Shown here piece by piece: positions 25,665-39,010 of a DNA stretch of 64,000 nucleotides. How positions within the stretch are numbered: the first letter of the stretch is position 1; every line of letters starts with the position of its first letter. The notes below the pieces were generated by a model that saw nothing but the letters and a program-made list of their open reading frames with translations, did not search any database and was not told the DNA's origin. Origin of the DNA: Macropodus opercularis (taxonomy: Eukaryota; Chordata; Actinopteri; Anabantiformes; Osphronemidae). The DNA lies in assembly GCA_030770545.1 (NCBI GenBank), contig CM061105.1, positions 11,081,001 through 11,145,000 of the forward strand, in the 5' to 3' direction. Made by a program: the position numbers and the translations under genes.

Positions 25665-28600
25665 CTGTGTGCACCTGCCCCCTTGTGTCCAGGTGGCCCC
25701 AGCAGGTGACGATGTCTTCCTGCCACAGCTGGTGGCAACAGGCCCTTATTTCACCAGGTGTAACAACCGCGCCTACGCACAGCAGATCTGTCTGGGGTGT
25801 AACAGGAGGATGCTGGGCTGGTTTCAATATGATAAATATCTATGCCCACACAACTAACAAGGCATTTTTCTATGCTGTATTTGATGCAAGTCTGACATTT
25901 GTGGATTCATTTTATTCATATATGGTTGGATGCATGGGAATTGAATGGTGGCATGAAAATGTCGATGGAAACCGTTTTGGATGCAGTAGTTGAACTGTGT
26001 CAGTATTATTCAGTTCAGATCTAAGTCTAAAAATAACTATATATTTTCTGATTTACATTTTTCTGTGAATATTTTCTTTCTCTACTGGACCATAACTATT
26101 CTTTCAGTTGAGTATTTTCATGAGGTCTGTCTCCTTTCATTCAAATGAAGCACTTCAGTAGGTCTTGTGTTTACTAAAACTAAACCCACGAGACACAATA
26201 TCATAACTAAATACTAGGAAACCACAAGAAAACATGGATGTGATGGAACGTGTGAAAAAGACGGCGGAATGAAAGACGCGTCGTGTGTGATGTGCGGTAG
26301 GATCCTGCAGGTGGTGTGGATCCTCCTTCCTGTAGGTTCCCACCAAGGATGAAGAGCAGCCATCGGTCCATTCTCCTCTTTATTGCTACATGCTTCCACG
26401 AGCAAGTCTGTTTGATGAATGTTTCAGTTAAGCAAGGCAAGAGGAAAACGGTTGGCGAGCAGTTTCAGGGAGTGGATAGTGTTATAGGGAACATTTTCTG
26501 TTTGATTATGTTGGATGGCAATTCAGGAAAGTTCCTCTCATAGCTCAACCAGCCCTGGACAGCTGACATGAAATTGGGAAAAAGTGCAACAGTGTAGTTA
26601 GAAGAGAGGGAACAAATATTAGACGAGCAGAGAACGGGCAGGAGCTGCGAGTGTTTCAGCTCAGATGTGGGTAAAATACAGTTTTGGTTCTGGGCTGAGC
26701 TGCTATTTTACGGCTATTTTAGGGACTGAGTGCAGTGAGCGGGCTGGCGATGGACGCTGTGTGGGAAGCAGGTGTCTCGCGTTTGAGTGGCAGGCGGTGA
26801 TCCACGCCGAGCTACGCAGCCAGGGACAGACGCCGCTACGGCTGAGCTGCTAATGAGGACGAGAGGCGCAGGTGCAGACGTGGCGTTTGTGGACAGGCCA
26901 AGCTAGCTTTGTGCTAAGCTACGCTAACTGGTGGTCAAAACCTACATGAGTAAAATAAAAAAAAATAAAAGCACGTTTCTATAGGTCCATTAAGCAGAGT
27001 ATAAGTTACAGCGTGAGCCTGAGAGGTGCAGGTGCAGAGTTTTGCCGTTTCGGCCACAAACCAATCCCACCCCTGTCCCGAAGCTGCGATCTCTAAACTC
27101 TAGGTCTGAAAGTATTTACTAAAACAGCGGCGGCTCCTGGCTGCGTGTTTGAACTTGCAACCTGTGCTCAGATTCACAGCTCGCAGCTCAGGAATGCAGG
27201 CTTTTCTCCTTGCTTGGGGTGATGCTGTCGCTCCCACTGTCGGTCTATCATTATTCCTAGGATGACACAAACACACACACGCATGCACACGCACACGCCA
27301 GCGTTGCCGCGGTGCACGCGTTAGCCTGCGAGATTTATCCTCACAAACACAACAAACTTCACAACGTGATATTACGGAGGGATGAAAATTCAGAGAGCTT
27401 TGGAAGGGGTTTGAGCTGATATAAATTATGGATGACTACGGATGTTGTGTCAACATTCATTCATTGTACTTTCAGACCACACCAGAGTGGATTCATCCAA
27501 ATGTTAGCCACACACAGAAACGTTCATGCATTCACACACAGGAGATGCATTAGGATGATGATCACACCTGTTCTCTGTATCTGAAGCTTCAATGATCAAT
27601 GGGACTATAAGATGGAAAGGAAAGGAGGGGATTACTGTTGCGCTACAGAAAGTGATTCCAGTAAATCTGAGGAGTAATACATGCTATTCTACTGAAAATG
27701 TAGACTATTACATCCTTGCCTCAAACGACAGCTGCTCTTTCTTAGAAGCTCAGGAGAAAACCCATTGACTTCTGTCAAGCTTCTGTGAAAACTTTAAATC
27801 CCTTATCAACATCAGACAAAGGTGTGTAAGGGAGAACCACAACCTGGCAAAGGAGTGGCTCCTATCGCTTAGAACTAAGCTATAAAAATACATCAACTTT
27901 CCTATGAAGCCTTTAAACACAAGTGTACGTATTTATTTCTGTCAGTCTCTGCTACGCTGCTTAGTGTGTGAGCATGACAGACTCGGGTTGCTGCTGTAGG
28001 CATTAACCTGACAGGCCAGCAGCGCGTCTCCTTCCTGAGCAGGTAATCCACCTTACAGGTCACCGTCCCCACATATCTCACAGGGCCATCTGCATTGTCT
28101 CCGTTGCTGCTACATTAGCATCATGAGGTGAGAGAACCGGCCGACTGGATGACCTCGCATTCAGTCAGTGTCACGGGTTTGTGAAACAGGCAGAAGGCGA
28201 TTGCTTAGAGAGAAGTAGGGAAATATGTGGTGCCTGAATTTTGCTTTACTCAAGTCTTTTATATATTTTATGTTTATAGAGAAAACATAAAGTATTAAAC
28301 TTAATCTACAGTCGTCTCTTTCCTGCAGAACACAAAACACAGTATATCTCAATGGTAGCAAAACATTCATGACTACCTGACTCCACCTGTTTCAAAGCTG
28401 CAGTACAACTACAGGGGTTTAGTGATTTAGCCTATTTTTACATTTGAACAGGGCAAAAGATATTTGCGTTCAGGAAAGATGATTTAAGATTTTTATATAA
28501 CTATAACTAGGTTTTTCATATTCAAAAAGGTTGGGACCATTCACGCGTTCGTATTATATGCTGCATTACGCTGACGACATAACATGTTTACTTACTTCAA

Positions 28601-31600
28601 TGCATCCACATGTTTTGTAAAAAAAACATCAGTGGGGTAGTTGGATGAGCGGTGAACTCTTAACCTGTGCCCTTGGGCCTCCAAAGGAACTTCCTGTTGT
28701 TTCTTAGTTTCATGGATTGAAAAGTCTGAATGTGTTTAGAAAATCCTTCTTTAACTCTCAGCCCTGGGCTGTGTTTGTAAAATAGCAGATGGCTGAAGGC
28801 TATATGGAGATGTAGCTGCTTCAAGGCTGAACATCCAGTGTGTTAATCAAATGCCAAGTGGACGTCAAATGCAAGATGACTGAAGGTAAACATTCATTTG
28901 ACATAGTCTGTATTAGTGTTATTGGTCATCTGTGAGCTTTTATAGCTTAGCAAATACCTTTTTGGCAGCTCATTTTCAGTTTAAACGTCCTTCCTATTTG
29001 TGCAGGTATATTTCCCAGCAGTGAGAGCTTCTAAATCCACCGTGCAAGTACATGTCTCAGGAGATTGAGTGACATCCACTGCTTTTAAGAGGATTTTATT
29101 TTGTGAAGCCAGGGAGATGGACCATGGCGCTAATCTATTCTGACACTGCCATGCTGGTGGATCTGCTAGTCATTCGAGCAAAGCAAACAGCGGAGGGAAG
29201 GCAGATTGTTTTGCTTACTCTGCCCTCATAGCCTACGCTCCTTCAGGTGTCCACGGCAAGTAATTGCACCTAAATGTTGTGTTTTAGATCCATATCACCA
29301 CACTGACTCCACTAGCTCTTGAGAATCACATAATAAATTCTAACAGAAGTATGTAATGCTCAGACTTAAATTACCCGCTGATGAAATGCTCCAGGAGGCT
29401 TAAAGACGGATTAAAGAGGTATATTTAAATGCCTCTGACTCCATGTTGGTGGGCATTGACGTGATCTTTGATTTACCAAACCAGCATGAGGGCTGAAATC
29501 TTTCATATCAGCTCACTCAGAGCTTTCTCTTTCCCCTTTCCTTTTAAAACACAGGCTGAAACAAGCTCTGGGTCTTAAATTTCATAGCTCAGATCAAACT
29601 GCAGACGTCAACATAGAATTTTGATAAGTTCTGGCTAAACACAGTCATAGAGACGAAGCTCTTGCTTTCTCCACAACATGGCAGAAATACGTTTGCATGG
29701 AGCGTTTTTGAACATAAAAAGTATCGCCTTGAGCCCTTCATCGCCACTCCTCCAACAAGAGAATGTTTTGAACGACTGTGAGTCACATCTCCTTCAGAAG
29801 AGTCACATTCTTCACTCTTAACCTTTTCATTTGCTTTTTCCTACTCTTCAGCGTAAATGATTACTGTTACACTGTGATGCCAGGAATCCCACCTGACATG
29901 GCCAGACTTGCACGCCTACATCTGTCAGTGATTTAACTTGCTGCATAGGCAGCTACAGGTGCCTGAGTGGCGCAAACACAGGCGAATCCGAGTTTTAATC
30001 GCTTTATCCTGTCCCACAGGTCAGACGAATGAATGCAGTGAGCACCTAATGACCAGAAAGGGGAGCTTTATCAAGAAATACTGCCACATTTTGGAGAAAC
30101 TCCTTAGTGGAAAATGGGAATCCTCTGCCATAAAGCTTCAGAAGATCCCCAGTTATTATGTACTTTTTTTAATATCAGGCTTTAGGACGAGTCCACTCCC
30201 ATAAAAACAAACATTTAGAATTTAAATATAACTATGAAAGATATATGCCTTTATGTAAAGTCTGTAAATAGTTTTTGTGCTTTTTGGGGTGGAATATAAA
30301 AGAGATAATCCGTGGGATTGTAATTGCTATTATGATGTATTATCCTCCACATTAGCTTCCATGACTTGCATCACAACAATCCTTTAATTTTAAGTTTTAG
30401 CCCTGGGATTTTCCAGTTCCTTCATCACATCTTTAGAAGTACAAGTCATGCCCATGCCACTCTGGTTAACTTTTCCAGCAGGGTGGTGACTGAATCTTCC
30501 GACTTGTCCTGACAACTCGGCAGGTTGGGCGCATCTCAATAGAAACACCTCTGCAGCGTCACGTCCGCTACCTGCACCTGCCACAGGCAAGTGCTCCTGC
30601 TTTACAAAGGCATAACTTAATGCCGCAGCAGGTCCCAGCCTGCAAATCTCCCCTACACCACCAGCAGCGCCCCCCCCCCGCCCCCCATCGTCTTACTCAG
30701 CCCTGTCTTGTTGTTCTTGCCGGCTTATTGTTAGATGACAAGGAAGGCAAGAAAAAGTCTACTTGACCTCCTTTGGTCCCTTTTCTTGCCATGACATTCG
30801 CACAAGAAAATATATTTCACCACAGAAAAGCGGTTGGATAAATTCCAGCGTTAGAAAGCTGCTGAATAAATTGATGTCCTCTTCCCAGCAGATTTTATGG
30901 CTCAAAATAAGTAGCACTAATAATACTTTACAAGCAGCTCGCCATATGTCGTGAGTATTAGCATTTCCAATTTGTTTTCTGCACTGTTCCTGTGTGGGCA
31001 TTGATCAGGTGGGGATAGCTCGGTTATTAAAGGCGTCTTTCAGAGATGCTACAGCGTTCATTTATAATTGTTGCCATGAAATGTCAAATTTACATAGCCT
31101 GGACCACGGAAAGCAGCGTGAATCAGTGAGGCAAAAGTCAAAACACGATCCCTCTGTGCTGTGATAACCCCCTGATGCATGCCCAAACAGATATTATTTT
31201 GAATTCCTTCTTCTTTATCTACATCGTCCTCCGCATCTGCTGCCAATTACATCATCAAAATGCTTCAGTTCCTGTTTCCTCCCTCTCTTGAATGGCTGAT
31301 CAGTCCTCAGCGGCAGCCGAACAGACCCAGAAAGGCATAAATTTAGAAGGTGCATGTACTAGTGTAGCAGTGAACTGATGAAGGGGAGTTATTAATGTCA
31401 GGGAGATACAGTACGCATTAGAGCATGACAGTATTATCCTGCTCCAGAGGCTGAAATTAAATTCATAATCATGAACCAGTTCAAATTCACCTAAGCATTA
31501 CATGTACAGGTGGTGGACAAAATAACAGAGAAGTCTTAGTATTTATTGTTTATTTTATTAGTAATTGTTTAAGCCACTCGTTTAAAAGCAAAGGTGCTTT

Positions 31601-34600
31601 AAGCTACATTTTATATATGTTAGTTGAGGGACTGATAACAGGGAGAAATTGTAGGAACCTTAACAAAACCTTCTGGATATCTGAACATTTTCACTCACAT
31701 TTTACACATCAGTGACTGGAAAGTAAAAAAAATGTTAATTCTTAGTTGAGAAACTTCAATATTTATTTCATTTAGATTGAATATACATATATACTATATA
31801 TAATATACATTTCTATATATGTGTGTGTGTTTTCTTTGTTAAAAATGCATCTTTGAACACAAAAACAACATTTCAAAGTACAAACATCAAGGATTGATGC
31901 AAGCCATGACATAACTTCAACCTAGGATGAAGGTCACAGTAAGTAGTTGGTGCTGTAATATAATGTGCACCTGTTATTTTGTGCACCCTTTGCATTAAGG
32001 TCTACTGTCAGACCACTGCAGGCACTTTCTAGACTGATTACAGTCATAACACTCGCCCTAGCTGAAAAATGTCCTCTTATAATGCCTTCCACATTGTTGT
32101 CATCACTCAGTGTATTACCTTATTGTGTTTTTTACTCCAGAGTCTGCTTTGAATGATGGACTAAAATATAGGTCAATAAGATGACCACATAAAAATGCCC
32201 GCTTTTACTGTGCTTCATGAAAAAAGCCATTTGTCATTGATTTCCCCTCTGTGCCTCGCCTTGAGATTACTCTTGCTCCTGCACGACGTCCAATACTTCT
32301 AGGGAAGCACAGAAAAGGGCAGCTACACCTGCGGCTGCTGAACAAGTGTATCACTGTCTGGGCGCCGTGTCCTGGCTTGCTTGGAATGTGCCGATGAGAC
32401 AATCAGGTGCAACAGGCGCGTGGCAACACGCTGCGGGGAGAGATAACCTGCTCTGAGACGCTGCGCAAAGCGCGGTGGAGCAGCTTCCATCCTCTGGTCA
32501 ACACCTCTGTCAAACCGTGCTGGTCGCGCCAGGGCAGGGGCGAGACTCGTGACACGTCAGTGAGCACGGTGACTGGCTCCTAAGCAGCTCTTCGCCAGGA
32601 GGAGCGTCTGCAGATACATCATCATGAAGGCTTGTTTGACTATCCCAACATGACTCACTCAATGGGTGGAGTGTGCGGGATTTTGTTTAGCCTGAGGGGG
32701 GAAAAAATTCATTTCTATCAAGGAAAAGGTCATGAGCAATGTTCCAGCTTCACAAGGAAATGCATCAACGCACATAATTGGATAAGCTATCAGTTTTGGG
32801 GGCACCATGATTGAAATGACACTGTTTGCCAGTGATATGTGGTCAGTTGGATTAGGAGTCTAGGAAAGTGCTGAATGTCAAGCAGCTCTTCGCCGGCTCC
32901 AGACCAACTGTTGCTGTAACATTCATGTTTTGTTAGCGTGTGGTTACAAAACGGTATTAAGTTATATTTACGTACAATTCGCTTTAAACTCTTTATCTTT
33001 CTAATTTCCAACCAAAGATAACTCTACAAAATTGTTATTTTCCTTGGCCGGCTCATGTTAAAACCTCAGTGAAGTGATACAAACAACCACATGACCTCTG
33101 AAGTGTTTAAAATGAGTTATGAGCTTCTCCTCCAGTCACAGTCACCCCCCCACTGTTAAACTGCTGAAGTCTTGGGTCACAACGTGGTTATTCGTTCCTT
33201 TTTCTCAACTTAAGGCATCACAACGCTGCACCGCTCGAAAATTTAGATTCATGGTTTGATAACATGTCTTGTATCTATTATCTCAAGACATTTTTGTAAA
33301 GCTTCACGCTGAAGGGAATATTATTTACCACTGAAACCCAAGCAAGGCGCTGTGAGGAAAAAAACGACCCCTCTCAAGTGCTCATTTTTCCAGAATGTGT
33401 GTGTTTTTGTTGTCTAGATTTTCCTTGGTGGCAGTGAACAAAGCGTTCTACTGTGGAGTAGTTTCAGCAATTGCAGACACAGTGTCTGTACGGGGAGTTC
33501 CTGTCCCTGGCCCAAACCCACAGACCAACAGCAAAGAAGGACAAGGTCAACCGCTGCCTCTGCTTTCTCTTGGCATCAAGGCAGAAGAGCGTTACCTCAC
33601 CCTCAACTCGTGTTGCTCCGGGCTTCATCGGCAGCTTGATTTTGCAGTGAGAGATGAAAAATAAAACCCAGCAAACCTTTAAAACATTTTTCAGACAACA
33701 TTCATGACATCATTTTCAGAGTGAAGGCCGTACAGAATATGCAACGTGCCTGTTGCATCCGACTGCTCCTAACACAGAGTTGACCTCTGTTAGCGTCGTG
33801 GATAGACGTGACCGATCCGTTAGCTGAGGTTCTGACCGTCAACATGTACGACATGTATGTTGACTTACAGGTTGGGTGAAGAATCTGTTTGTGGAGTATT
33901 TTACAGGCCACATTTAGTCTTTGGTTAGGAGTTAACCTAACCAGTTATCGGCGGCTGGAATGCCAGATTGTGCCGCACGTGATAAGAGCAGCTCAGTGGT
34001 TGTAGAAGATAAAAGCACAGACACTCACCGATGAAAACACCGCGAGTCTTATCAGATTGTGATAGACCTTGTAGATCCTTCCTAATCTGTGCATGTACTC
34101 GCTTTGAACAAGCTTTCACTGCTGCATGAACTCACCGCCATATGTGATTAGTTACCTTTCCTGGGAATTCATCCTGTCATTGTTGGATTTTAATTTATAG
34201 CCTTGAGATTTGATTAACTTTTTTTATTGTTCTGCAGTGCTCTTCAAAGCTAACGAGCAATTATTCTTTAACTATGGATAACAATCGAAATAAGTTGTTT
34301 CACACAGTTAAAATAGAGACTGACAAGATAATATCTTAATTGTGCTTAGATTTTGTTTTAGATTAACAAAAAAAACCCCACTTCAGTCAGCGCAAAGAGC
34401 CCAGAATTTCATAACATGTCATTCTGTAATACATTCAGCTGATGCACTGCATTATAAAATGTACCTCACAGAATATTACAAATGATGCAAGACTTATTAC
34501 CACGGCATTACTCTGACAGAGAGCTTACACATCCTCTCTGACAACGGCAGCAGGCCTGCAGGGGGATGTCTGGCCTTTTGCATTGCACCAATCTCCAGTG

Positions 34601-37600
34601 TCATTTCAGTTCCAGATTACAGAGTCCATGCGCTGCTCTGCTGAGGCTGGCACTGCAACAGCATTATGCGGAGCCTGACCTTTGACTTCGCGCTAACATT
34701 TACATCGCGAGTATGTTAGGAGAAGAAACATGGTTGTGTGACATGCTCTTTAAAACCAAAACCGTGTTTTGACATGAATCACGATGTACGCGCTGTTTTC
34801 TGTGTTTGAGGCTGATATTGGTAGTGAAACAGACGCATGTGCATGTTCTGGCTACTGAGCAAGTTAAAGGTTGGTTCAATCATTATCCAACTATCACCAA
34901 GTGAGATTGAGCAACCAGTGTTTTTGGAAAGATTTGGTTTTGCAAAGCGCAGCAAAGTGATCTTCAATGCAACACCAGCTCGTTTTCTGACTGTGGATGT
35001 TTCTGATGGTTGAGTGAAACCGATGTGAGAAGACACAAATGACTGATGCTGTTTAAAGAGTCCAACGAGTAAAAACTGTTGTGAAGTGATTAACACATGA
35101 ACTCATCAATTCTAGTACATGAATATAATATACACTGTTCAGAAAAAGGCAGTTTGGCAGAATGAATGACTCTACAGCACGTTATTCATATTATTATTTA
35201 TTATATTGACTATGACATAATACTGTTATACTATACAGAGCATCGCTCCACTGTGCTGCTGATGTTGTGACTGTAAAGTAAAGGATCAGAGCAGCTTTTC
35301 CAGCACTGCCATATGAAACAATGAGACATTTTCCCTCATTACTGTGAGCAGCAAGTTTATTTTGGGTCTGTCCCACACATACCAGCCCTCTGTGGTAGAT
35401 ACTTGTTAGAGTGTATTAATCCACACCTAGAAATAGATGTTTACACTTAGTTCAAACTGAGTAATGTTTGCTGAAACAAAACAGAAAACTAGAGACCACC
35501 TGTTTTCAGAGTATTACGTCTTGTAGTGCTTTTAAAATGTTGAACTATCCCTTTATTTGTGGAAACATTTTCACTTCACCTCACAGTCAGTGTAATAAAA
35601 CACAGAATTAACCTTTACACGACTGGTTTGATCATAGAATTAATTAATGAGGTAAATAACCATAAACACGCTGTTCTATGGAGCCTCTACATTGTACAGC
35701 ATCCTTTAACGAGTCTTTGATGAGAACTGTTCAGTGAAAAGGCTACAGCAGCCCTGCACTTCACGATAACAATACAATTACAGGACATTATTTGCCATGG
35801 CCATTGCTTCTGCTAACAAATCGTGCCCATGCGAGCAGACCACCCCCTGGGAGCTGCTTGTCTACACCACATCCTAGTGAGTAAGAGCAGCTCCAGACGC
35901 TGATGTACTCCGGGTCCTGCCCACTTCTCCACGCCTACCCCTGCGTGTCATCACGGTCAGGGCTACTCACTGAGCCGTAATTACCTCAGGCCGACACACA
36001 CAACAAGGGAGATGTCTTCAAGTAAACACAGTCCTGATTCTGGCCCAGCTCACTTCAAAGCTGGAGTGTGCTGATAACGTAGCAGACCCTGGAGATTCCC
36101 CCTTTCCCCTCCTGCGGAGAGGGTGGCCAGGGCTCTTGAGGGAGGTGGGGGGTGCGACAGTGGCAGTAGGGTGAGAGAGATGAGGTGTGAAGCACAGCAC
36201 AGCACCTGCTGCATTTCCACTGGTGGGAAAATCTTCCCCATTCGTCTCGACTGGCTGGTTAGTTTGGACCGGGGGGATTAGAGCTGCAGGGAGGTTCAAC
36301 CAGGAGGCATGTTGATGGGAAGGGTGGCGTTGAGAGAGGTGGAGGTATGTTGCTGTGTGATTGGACACACCTTCTGTCATCCCAGTGGAACATTCCAGCT
36401 GTCTGTGGCAACTAGCACCACTGTTGTGGGATGATGACGCGTCTTCCCCCACAGGCGCTCGGTGCATATCCATTCCTGTGCTCAGCGGCACGTCTCGCAC
36501 CGCCACTATCGTCAGGCATCTCAAAGCAGAGGTTTTTCACTTCAGTCACACATGCCTAAATTAGCCTTAATCTGAACATCGTTAGTGGTTCTTCTAATCT
36601 AATCCAAATGCTGCTTGTTGCCTTTAAAGTCGGGCCTTATCCCACATCACTCAGTGTCTTCCCCGTCTCTTATCAGCCGCGGTTCTCTCTGTGGCTTATG
36701 ACACCCAGCTGGATCAGGTCTCTTGTGATCAGTCCATTGGAATCAAAGCATCGGCGCAGACCAGGCAATCTCCGATTGCTCAACGGCTGCAGCGAAGGCA
36801 GAGGAATGCACCAATGACAGCAGATATTTATGGCAGGAAAGACTGTGACTACTAGCTTGGAAAGACAAACAATCTGCTTCTCAGAAGGGATCCCCACAAT
36901 GTAATATTAATGCAGTGTTTATAGGACTTGTAATTGCCAAACATTGCTGTGTATAATATTCAGCAGCCTGCTGGGTTATGTTAGAAATCGTAGAGTGCAG
37001 ATGTAGTTATGACTCCTCTTGAAAAACAGGAAAATAACAAGAGCGAGTTGTGTTCAACATAAATACAACCTGGCAGTCCCAGAGGAGGAACCGTTGTAAA
37101 CATGGTGTAACTAGTCTGTGCCACCGTCTCAAGCCAAGACAATAGTCAAACTGAAATGACTGATGACATGTGTACAGTACATGTTGTTTCATGAAGCATC
37201 TGTCAATGTCTTACCATAATGGATTTTTCATTTAGTATCCGAGAAACTGTTGTTCGGCACGAAACGAAATGTACGCAACTCAAAATTTGTCTAAGTGAAA
37301 GTTACACATAAAAACTTTACAGATGATCTTTCCCAGGCAATGAAAAGAGATTTAACACTGTGCTCTTTGAATGAAAACAACAATAAACAATGTCTATCAA
37401 CAGAAACATTTATTGTGTAGTAAACATTTTGTAAGTTTGGCTCCGGTTTAGCTTTTTTTGCTCATAAAACCAAAAACAGGGGGCACAGAACACAACGAGC
37501 AGACCGGAGCTACATAGTCAATTACAAACTGCTGTTTCCAGCCTTATGTCTCAGGATTCTCTGATAAATACTAAAATCATGGCAGAAGGAAAGGTCGACA

Positions 37601-38936
37601 GGTCGACGCAGTCAGGGCTCAATCCTTCAGAAACTATCAACAGCACAGGGAAAATATTATCCAGCATGTTAAAATTGGCCTTTTAGCCACGTTTGGAGTA
37701 AGAACAGCCCCATATTAGTCACTGAGGATAGAAAGAGTGACTAAAATGTCTGGGTTCACTCATCAGCAAAAGGAAGAATTTTTCTGTTTTGATGTTTTTA
37801 GTGAGTAAATAGAGATTTTGGTCCTACCACAGATCCATGAGATACAAGCCTATGAAATGATAAAAAAAAGCATTAAGAAAAAATAAAAACACCTGCAAAT
37901 TTCATGGGAATGCAGCCATTTTGTATAAACACATTTTATGGGCAATTTTGTTTTAAAAGAAATAATAAGTGCTTCCATTACAGTTTGTTTTCACATAGTC
38001 AATAATAGGATTGTTTTACATCTTGAGATCTGCAAAGAAGTGAACGAGCTGCAGAAAACGGTTTCAAAACCTAAAGAAAAATGACCACCTCAGAAAAAAC
38101 TAATTGTTGCTGAATAAATGTTTCATTCCTGTAAATCAGGAACAGGCTGATTTAAAAAGTAGAAACATGACATGACAGGAGTGTCAGAAAATTCATTTCA
38201 CACAGTTTTATAACAAGCTCCTGCTTCACTTTGCATAAAATCGTACCTGTCTGTGTTTCTAGTTGTGACATTTTATGTAGTGCAGCCGCCCTGATTTGTG
38301 TCTTGGATGTGAGTTATGCAGCAGTGAAGATTGCCTACATCACTTTTTTAATATCTGCTGAGATCTTTGTTGAGTTTTACCCGTCCCCAGAGAAGCTTCG
38401 TGTCTTGTTGAGGCTTGTCAGCGGAGTACAATACCCAGAGTCTGAATAATGTGGCCGGGAGCTAGTTTATTCAAGCACCTTTTGTTTGTTCTCCATACTC
38501 ACCTTTTCCCTCCACAGATGATCAGATAACCACTAGACTGAAAGAAAGAATTCTGACTATCTCCGAAGAAGCCGCCACTGGCTCTTTGTAGAGTGCCACA
38601 GTGGATATTGTAGACTGATTTCACACCGTGTCATGGCTTGAGACCACTATATCCATCCAAAAAACCCCTCTGAGCAACACATTCACGTCTTAAGTGTGAT
38701 CTGGATGCCGCCTAATACCACTCTGAGGCCCAATGTCATGCCAAACTACAGGGCGGGCCTTTCTCAAGCCCCAAGAGTATTCAGTTTCACTATTTACCCA
38801 TAAGTTAAGAGAGGTCATGCAGTAATGTGTGCGCCCCGAACAGATGCTCTTTGATGCCAGTACCTGGGATACGCATATTCTGATGACAACTTCACAGAAT
38901 TTTGATCCAGTTACTTCTTTTGCTTTAAAGGTTTAA
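25663..38936. other. Intergenic stretch, no gene recognised
   Basis: About 13.3 kb without a supported gene. Content noted: a GC-richer patch at 26.64-27.33 kb; a C-run (CCCCCCCCCCGCCCCCC) at about 30670-30686; a TA-rich stretch at about 31780-31830; a CpG-richer patch at about 32.27-32.61 kb. The 168-residue minus-strand frame at 36018-36524 has no family signature, no splice support and a low-complexity Pro/Ser/His composition, so it is not called. The clean AT-rich block at 29.08-29.56 kb could be regulatory. Confidence 0.55.
30669..30686. repeat. Poly-C run with one G
   Basis: Eleven C, one G and six C in a row, after ACCAGCAGCG. On the minus strand it is a G-run with limited quadruplex potential. 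It lies in intergenic DNA. Confidence 0.85.
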
Positions 38937-39010
38937 ACAGTTTGACATTTTGGGAAAGTGTTGCTGAGCAGCTGAGCTTGAGATGAAAAGACTTGCATCA
39001 CCGTGTCTCC
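38937..39010 (+). repeat. Teleost interspersed repeat relic, copy C (5' end only)
   Basis: ACAGTTTGACATTTTGGGAA followed by GCTGAGCTTGAGATGAAAAG and ATCACCGTGTCTCC resembles the opening part of the same repeat family as copies A and B. The similarity fades after about 75 bp, so this is a truncated or strongly decayed copy. Confidence 0.45.

Noticed and set aside
25353..25993. Several overlapping frames with poly(Cys-Val) or poly(Thr-His)
   Set aside because: These are products of the (GT)36 microsatellite.
26890..26935. AGCTAGC...GCTAAGCTACGCTAACTGG as a fourth copy of the interspersed repeat
   Set aside because: Only about 35 bases resemble the GCTAAGCTAAG core and no flanking parts match, so a chance resemblance cannot be excluded.
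36018..36524. 168-codon minus-strand open frame, among the longest in the gene desert
   Set aside because: Pro/Ser/His/Thr-rich, no recognisable domain, no splice or promoter context, and embedded in GC-richer non-coding DNA. Frames of this length occur by chance in such DNA.
36690..36720. GCTTATGACACCCAGCTG, similar to the DNA for a YADDTQL reverse-transcriptase motif
   Set aside because: One codon of the motif is missing and the flanks do not match a LINE. It is too short to call.
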